Source of the DNA: an uncultured Prevotella sp.
GTDB lineage: Bacteria > Bacteroidota > Bacteroidia > Bacteroidales > Bacteroidaceae
Reading direction: 5' to 3'
DNA length: 9,115 bases
Assembly (NCBI GenBank): GCA_900553155.1
Contig: USCM01000062.1
Span: 1-9,115 of the forward strand
Below are positions 5,358 through 9,115 of the stretch, piece by piece. The notes below the pieces were generated by a model. The model searched no databases, was not told the DNA's origin, and saw only the letters and a program-made list of their open reading frames with translations. The first letter of the stretch is position 1. Every line of letters begins with the position of its first letter. Made by a program: the position numbers and the translations under genes.

Positions 5358-7190
5358 ATGGAAGAATATATAGTTTCAGCACGCAAGTACCGTCCGATGT
5401 CGTTCGACTCGGTGGTGGGACAAAGCGCCCTAACCACTACATTGCGCAACGCCGTCAAGAGCGGCAAGCTGGCCCATGCCTACCTCTTCTGCGGACCGCG
5501 CGGTGTAGGCAAGACCACTTGTGCACGTATCTTTGCCAAGGCTATCAACTGTCTGCACCCAACTGCCGACGGCGAGGCATGCGGCGAGTGCGAAAGCTGC
5601 CGCGCCTTCAGCGAGCAGAGGTCGTACAACATCTTCGAGCTCGACGCCGCGAGCAACAACTCTGTGGAGAATATCAAGCAGATAATGGAGCAAACACGCA
5701 TCCCGCCGCAGGTAGGACGCTACAAGGTGTTCATCATCGACGAGGTACACATGCTGTCTACTGCTGCCTTCAATGCCTTCCTCAAGACGCTTGAGGAACC
5801 GCCAGCACACGTCATCTTTATACTCGCCACTACCGAGAAACACAAGATTCTGCCCACCATCCTATCTCGTTGCCAGATATACGACTTCGAGCGCATGACG
5901 GTGGAGAACACCATTGCGCACCTTAAGCACGTGGCAGAGAAGGAGGGCATTACCTACGAGGAGGAAGCTCTGAGCATGATTGCCGAGAAGGCAGACGGCG
6001 GTATGCGCGACGCCCTGTCCATATTCGACCAAGCCGCAAGCTTCTGCCAAGGCAACATAACATACCAAAAGGTTATTGAGGACCTTAACGAGCTTGATGC
6101 CGACAACTACTTCCGCATCGTCGACCTCGCTATGGAGAACAAAGTGAGCGACATAATGCTGCTGCTCAACTCTATCATTGAGAAGGGATTCGACGGCGGC
6201 AACCTCATCAACGGATTGGCTTCGCACGTGCGCAACGTGCTCATGGCAAAGGATGCGGCTACGCTTACGCTGCTTGAGGTTAGCCAGCAGCAGCGCGAAA
6301 AGTATGCCGAGCAAGCCAAACGCTGCCCTACCCGATTCCTATATACGGCTCTTAAGCTGATGAACCAGTGCGACCTTAGCTACCGACAGAGCAGCAACAA
6401 GCGCCTGTTGGTGGAGCTTACGCTTATACAGGTGGCACAGATAACACAGCCCGAAGATGCCGCCGACGGCGTGGGGCGTAGCCCCAAACGTCTGAAATCC
6501 CTGTTCATACATCTTACTACGGCCCGGAACACGGCGGCTCAGCAGGTGGCTGCCCCGGGCAAGAACCTCAGCTACGGCACACATAACACTGGTGCCGCAG
6601 CCCTATCTGCCGTGCCCAACGACACACAGGCGCTGAGCCAAGCCATGACGGCGGCTGCCAACACTATCACATCGGCTGCCTCTCTTGCGTCTGCCCAACC
6701 GCAGACCAGCAACAAACCCAAGCCTAAGGCTATCAAACTGTCGGGTCTCGGCATCACATTCCAAAGCCTTCAGCGCAAACAGGAGGCTGCTGTCAAGCAA
6801 GAGGCAGAGATAACAAACAAGGAGGAGAACGAGGAGTTCACACAAGAACTGCTCGAGCTGCAATGGCTGTCTATGTGCAACCGCATGCCGCAGAAGATGA
6901 TTGCGCTTGCCTCGCGTATGAAGAATGTCAAGCCGCAAATATCCAACTTCCCCGAGATTGAGATTGTTGTGGACAACCAGATTCTGCTCGACCAAATCAA
7001 CGAGATTAAAGGTCGCATACGCGTTACGCTTGCCAAGGCTCTGCACAACGGCAGCGTCAACCTCACACTGCGCCTTGCCGAGGCAGAGGAGATAAGCCGA
7101 AAGCTTACCAAGAAGGAAGTGTTCGACGAGCTTATGAAACAAAAGGAGGTCAGAGCGTTTGTCGAGTCGATGGGACTTGAGCTTACCTAA
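5358..7190 (+). CDS. dnaX: DNA polymerase III subunit gamma/tau (DnaX)
   Basis: 610 residues from ATG 5358. It is the clamp-loader ATPase that opens the sliding clamp and organises the replicative polymerase. The AAA+ core shows Walker A GPRGVGKT (46-53), a zinc module with C65, C75, C78 and C81, Walker B FIIDEVH (125-131), sensor 1 LATTE (156-160), the arginine finger in SRC (170-172) and sensor 2 GGMRDAL (214-220). Residues ~230-365 are the collar domain. A low-complexity Ala/Gln/Thr linker (~365-460) precedes the C-terminal tau-like domain, which ends at residue 610. I chose ATG 5358 because the protein then starts MEEYIVSARKYRP, the family start. The TTG 72 bp upstream overlaps a promoter box. 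No A-rich slippery heptamer was found, so a separate gamma product by frameshifting is not supported. It probably shares a transcript with ugd 41 bp downstream. Confidence 0.96.
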   Translation: MEEYIVSARKYRPMSFDSVVGQSALTTTLRNAVKSGKLAHAYLFCGPRGVGKTTCARIFAKAINCLHPTADGEACGECESCRAFSEQRSYNIFELDAASNNSVENIKQIMEQTRIPPQVGRYKVFIIDEVHMLSTAAFNAFLKTLEEPPAHVIFILATTEKHKILPTILSRCQIYDFERMTVENTIAHLKHVAEKEGITYEEEALSMIAEKADGGMRDALSIFDQAASFCQGNITYQKVIEDLNELDADNYFRIVDLAMENKVSDIMLLLNSIIEKGFDGGNLINGLASHVRNVLMAKDAATLTLLEVSQQQREKYAEQAKRCPTRFLYTALKLMNQCDLSYRQSSNKRLLVELTLIQVAQITQPEDAADGVGRSPKRLKSLFIHLTTARNTAAQQVAAPGKNLSYGTHNTGAAALSAVPNDTQALSQAMTAAANTITSAASLASAQPQTSNKPKPKAIKLSGLGITFQSLQRKQEAAVKQEAEITNKEENEEFTQELLELQWLSMCNRMPQKMIALASRMKNVKPQISNFPEIEIVVDNQILLDQINEIKGRIRVTLAKALHNGSVNLTLRLAEAEEISRKLTKKEVFDELMKQKEVRAFVESMGLELT

Positions 7191-7231
7191 AGCACCCCTA
7201 TAAAATACAAAACAACCAAACCTACTGCATT

Positions 7232-8623
7232 ATGCGTGATTTCAAAGACATAAAGATTGCCGTTGCCGGAACCGGCTACGTGGGTCTGAGCATAGCCATA
7301 CTGATGTCGCAACACCACCATGTTACGGCTGTTGACGTCATACCAGAGAAGGTGGACAAGCTCAACAAACGAATCTCGCCTATACAAGACGAATATATAG
7401 AGAAGTATCTCGCCGAGAAACAGCTCGACCTTACAGCCACCCTCGACGGCAAGGCAGCATACGCCGATGCCGACTTTGTGGTGATTGCGGCGCCTACCAA
7501 CTACGACCCGGTTAAGAACTATTTTGACACCAGTCATGTAGAGGAGGTTATCGACCTCGTGCTTGAGGTCAATCCAGATGCCGTAATGGTAATCAAGTCT
7601 ACCATCCCCGTAGGCTATACCCGTAGCCTGTACATCAAGTATGCGCAGCGTGGCTTCAAGAAGCTCAACCTCCTGTTCTCTCCCGAGTTTCTGCGTGAGA
7701 GCAAGGCGTTGTACGACAATCTCTACCCCAGTCGCATAATCGTAGGCCATCCAAAGCTTATCGAGCACCCCGAAATGGACGAAGCCAACAAAGCCATTGC
7801 CTCCATCGCCGACGTAGAGATGCTCAAGGAGGCAGCCCATACCTTTGCCTCCCTGTTGTTGGAGGGCGCAATAGGTCATCATGGCGATACAACGCAAATG
7901 GATTCTTCACTCTTCACTCTTCACTCTTCACACGAGAAGAACATCCCCGTACTATTCATGGGCATGAAGGAGGCAGAGGCTGTCAAGCTGTTTGCCAACA
8001 CCTACCTTGCCCTGCGTGTGAGCTACTTCAACGAACTTGATACCTACGCCGAGGTTAAGGGCCTCGACAGCCAAGCCATCATAGAGGGAGTAGGTCTTGA
8101 CCCACGCATCGGCACCCACTACAACAACCCTTCCTTCGGCTACGGCGGCTACTGTCTGCCTAAGGACACCAAGCAGTTGCTTGCCAACTATGCCGACGTT
8201 CCGCAGAATATGATGACCGCCATTGTTGAGTCGAACAAGACCCGCAAGGACTACATCGCCGACGCCGTGCTGCGCAAGGCAGGCTGGTACGGCTATTCGG
8301 AGAACAACGAGTATAGCCACGGCGACGCCTCAGCCAATCCGCCAACCATCGGCGTCTACCGCCTTACTATGAAGAGCAACTCCGACAACTTCCGCCAGTC
8401 GGCTATCCAGGGCATTATGAAGCGCGTCAAAGCCAAGGGTGCCGAGGTCATTATCTACGAGCCTACCCTACAAGACGGCACCACCTTCTTCGGCAGCAAA
8501 GTGATAAACAACCTTGCCGAGTTCAAGCGTCTAAGCAAAGCCATCATCGCCAACCGCTTCGACAACTGCCTCGACGATGTTGAGGATAAAGTATATACAA
8601 GGGATATATTCAGGAGAGATTAG
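7232..8623 (+). CDS. ugd: UDP-glucose 6-dehydrogenase (Ugd), with an internal heptamer-repeat insertion
   Basis: 463 residues, versus 388 in E. coli Ugd. It oxidises UDP-glucose to UDP-glucuronate with two NAD+, supplying precursors for capsule and other surface polysaccharides. Visible motifs are the Rossmann GTGYVGLS (13-20), IKSTIPVGYT (121-130), SPEFLRE (150-156), catalytic K252 and N256 in KLFANTYLALR, NNPSFGYGGYCLPKD with nucleophile C308 (298-312), VYRLTMKSNSDNFR (375-388) and the ending YTRDIFRRD. All key residues are intact, so the enzyme should be active as read. Compared with E. coli, residues ~215-236 (from GHHGD to HEKN) form an extra loop, part of which is encoded by four perfect copies of a 7-bp repeat (7904-7931). 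Another extra segment lies at ~349-372 and is usual in Bacteroidales as far as I recall. The leader (7191-7231) shows no promoter box, so transcription from dnaX is likely. Confidence 0.95.
   Translation: MRDFKDIKIAVAGTGYVGLSIAILMSQHHHVTAVDVIPEKVDKLNKRISPIQDEYIEKYLAEKQLDLTATLDGKAAYADADFVVIAAPTNYDPVKNYFDTSHVEEVIDLVLEVNPDAVMVIKSTIPVGYTRSLYIKYAQRGFKKLNLLFSPEFLRESKALYDNLYPSRIIVGHPKLIEHPEMDEANKAIASIADVEMLKEAAHTFASLLLEGAIGHHGDTTQMDSSLFTLHSSHEKNIPVLFMGMKEAEAVKLFANTYLALRVSYFNELDTYAEVKGLDSQAIIEGVGLDPRIGTHYNNPSFGYGGYCLPKDTKQLLANYADVPQNMMTAIVESNKTRKDYIADAVLRKAGWYGYSENNEYSHGDASANPPTIGVYRLTMKSNSDNFRQSAIQGIMKRVKAKGAEVIIYEPTLQDGTTFFGSKVINNLAEFKRLSKAIIANRFDNCLDDVEDKVYTRDIFRRD
7904..7931 (+). repeat. four perfect tandem copies of TCTTCAC inside ugd
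   Basis: Units lie at 7904-7910, 7911-7917, 7918-7924 and 7925-7931, with no partial copies on either side. They begin exactly at codon 225 and encode SSLFTLHSS before the frame runs into HEKNIP. Because the unit length is not a multiple of three, a change of one unit shifts the frame. Losing one unit reaches TGA at 7965-7967; gaining one reaches TGA at 8038-8040. Only unit numbers equal to the present four plus or minus multiples of three keep the frame. Confidence 0.95.
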
Positions 8624-8647
8624 GGCTGCACGCCTCCTGGTTCGTGT

Positions 8648-8724
8648 CGTATAATGAACGTATAATTTACTGTTCGTGTAATGGACGTGTAATATATGGT
8701 TCGTTAATGTACGTATAATATTTA
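8648..8724. repeat. degenerate 27-bp tandem repeat, three copies, built from CGTRTAAT pairs
   Basis: CGTRTAAT-like octamers start at 8648, 8659, 8675, 8686, 8702 and 8712 (the fifth lacks one base). Spacing alternates 11, 16, 11, 16 and 10, so the higher-order unit is 27 bp with copies beginning at 8648, 8675 and 8702. A further GTTCGTG precedes the first copy at 8640. All octamers point the same way. It begins about 25 bp after the ugd stop. Confidence 0.75.
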
Positions 8725-8783
8725 GGCGACTGCCCCTCTTGTACTTGTGGTTCCTTTGTTTTGGCTCCTTTGCTTGTAGTTCC

Positions 8784-8807
8784 CACAGAACTCACAGACT
8801 ACACAGA
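8784..8807. repeat. CACAGA repeats at 9-bp spacing
   Basis: CACAGA occurs at 8784, 8793 and 8802, exactly 9 bp apart, and again out of register at 8835 and 8874, with GACAGA at 8865. It looks like a decayed nonamer repeat that interleaves with the hairpins. Confidence 0.6.
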
Positions 8808-8820
8808 AGCCTACGGGCTT
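8807..8820. repeat. hairpin AAGCC-TACG-GGCTT
   Basis: A perfect 5-bp stem closes a TACG tetraloop across a C-G pair, a UNCG-type loop known to be very stable in RNA. On the plus strand it is followed by AAGCTTTT, only a short T run, so it is a weak terminator candidate for ugd. Confidence 0.5.
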
Positions 8821-8841
8821 AAGCTTTTGGAATCCACAGAC

Positions 8842-8865
8842 CGTATAGACGCTGCGCGTCATACG
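8842..8865. repeat. 10-bp hairpin with a single-base bulge
   Basis: CGTAT (8842-8846), a bulged A (8847), GACGC (8848-8852), loop TGC (8853-8855), then GCGTC (8856-8860) and ATACG (8861-8865). Both stem segments pair perfectly. Confidence 0.65.
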
Positions 8866-8885
8866 ACAGAAGGCACAGAAATTAT

Positions 8886-8919
8886 TGCTTGTACAGCGTC
8901 GCCGAAGGCGGCGCAAGCA
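8886..8919. repeat. GC-rich hairpin with a 5-nt bulge
   Basis: GCGTCGCC (8896-8903) pairs with GGCGGCGC (8907-8914), with one G-U pair, around a GAA loop. TGCTT (8886-8890) pairs with AAGCA (8915-8919) outside it and leaves GTACA (8891-8895) bulged on the 5' side. This is the most GC-rich structure of the region; it has no following T tract. Confidence 0.65.
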
Positions 8920-8964
8920 CACACTACTCTCTTGTTCTCCTGTTCTCTTGTCTTGAATAATTAT

Positions 8965-9063
8965 ATGTAAAATAAGGCATTCGCAATACCCCAAAATATG
9001 TAAAATAAGGCATTCGCGATACCCCAAAACATGTAAAATAAGGCATTCGTAATACCCCGAAAA
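8965..9063. repeat. three head-to-tail 33-bp direct repeats
   Basis: Copies at 8965-8997, 8998-9030 and 9031-9063 each begin ATGTAAAATAAGGCATTCG. Copy 2 differs from copy 1 at two positions and copy 3 differs from copy 1 at three positions. Each unit contains the imperfect palindrome GGCATT-CGC-AATACC, with one C-A mismatch, at unit positions 12-26. Copies are adjacent with no spacers, so this is not a CRISPR array. The last bases of copy 3 form the left foot of the terminal hairpin. Confidence 0.92.
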
Positions 9064-9111
9064 TCGAGTAGGAGGTAAACACTAATCATAGGTGTTTATC
9101 TCCTATTTTCG
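9058..9111. terminator. long bulged hairpin, possible bidirectional terminator
   Basis: The inner stem AGGAGGTAAACAC (9070-9082) pairs with GTGTTTATCTCCT (9092-9104) with one G-U pair. Across a 5-nt bulge (9065-9069), CGAAAAT (9058-9064) pairs with ATTTTCG (9105-9111), giving about 20 bp in total. The A and T runs sit inside the outer stem, which would suit termination in either direction between ugd and whatever lies beyond the edge. It could also be a mobile-element end; the window stops 4 bp later. Confidence 0.55.
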
Positions 9112-9115
9112 TGTT

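Larger units (their letters stand above)
8624..9115. other. repeat- and hairpin-rich intergenic region, no credible gene
   Basis: The 492 bp after ugd hold no open frame that looks like a real protein; the two short frames here are cysteine-rich or low-complexity and cross the repeats. From left to right the region contains a 27-bp tandem repeat, CACAGA repeats with 9-bp spacing, three hairpins, a pyrimidine-rich stretch (about 8926-8954), three 33-bp direct repeats and a long bulged hairpin. No TAnnTTTG box was found on either strand and no tRNA-like fold was seen. Confidence 0.75.

Noticed and set aside
6465..6492. GGGGC-GTA-GCCCC hairpin in dnaX near the domain III/linker boundary, as a possible gamma/tau frameshift signal
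   Set aside because: The hairpin is real (6473-6485, with GACG/CGTC outside), but no A-rich or other slippery heptamer lies just upstream, so programmed frameshifting is not supported.
7187..7897. 236-codon open frame antisense to ugd
   Set aside because: It lies almost wholly opposite ugd, starts inside it and matches no known family; it is a by-product of ugd codon usage.
8722..9027. 101-codon minus-strand frame with two 11-residue repeats
   Set aside because: The peptide repeats simply translate the 33-bp DNA repeats; the rest is Cys/Arg-rich and runs through the hairpins. No credible start context or domain.
8965..9063. 33-bp repeats as a CRISPR array
   Set aside because: The copies are directly adjacent without unique spacers, and no cas gene is in the window.

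Overview
This window looks like chromosomal DNA of a member of the Bacteroidales, most likely Prevotella-like. The basis is the protein families (a stand-alone MetH activation-domain protein, a DUF4369 lipoprotein, a Bacteroidales-type dihydroorotase, DnaX and Ugd), the AT-rich leaders without Shine-Dalgarno sequences, and TAnnTTTG promoter boxes typical of the phylum. Genus assignment is from memory of family sequences, not from a search.

Left half (1-5209, all minus strand, read from right to left): a FtsB/DivIC-type division protein and an overlapping four-helix membrane protein. Next comes a 188-bp gap holding a degenerate heptamer repeat array and a candidate promoter. After it lies a tightly packed run: DUF4369 lipoprotein, pyrC, the MetH reactivation-domain protein, a membrane-anchored metallophosphoesterase and the 5' end of a probable 1-acylglycerol-3-phosphate acyltransferase. 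Spacings in this run are 6, 6, 15 and 39 bp, so it is probably one operon combining envelope, pyrimidine and methionine/B12 functions.

Middle (5210-5357): a divergent promoter region. A perfect 14-bp inverted repeat carries the same TAAGTTTG box facing both ways.

Right half (5358-8623, plus strand): dnaX (DNA polymerase III gamma/tau), then 41 bp later ugd (UDP-glucose 6-dehydrogenase). The ugd gene contains four perfect copies of a 7-bp repeat in its coding sequence, inside an extra loop absent from E. coli Ugd. Gain or loss of one unit would truncate the enzyme before its catalytic lysine and cysteine, so this is a candidate phase-variation switch for UDP-glucuronate supply.

Right end (8624-9115): 492 bp without a credible gene but full of repeats. 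It holds a 27-bp tandem repeat, a 9-bp CACAGA repeat, three GC-rich hairpins, three head-to-tail 33-bp repeats, and a long bulged hairpin at the window edge. This stretch and the ugd heptamers are the least explained parts of the window; everything else is conserved core-genome content.
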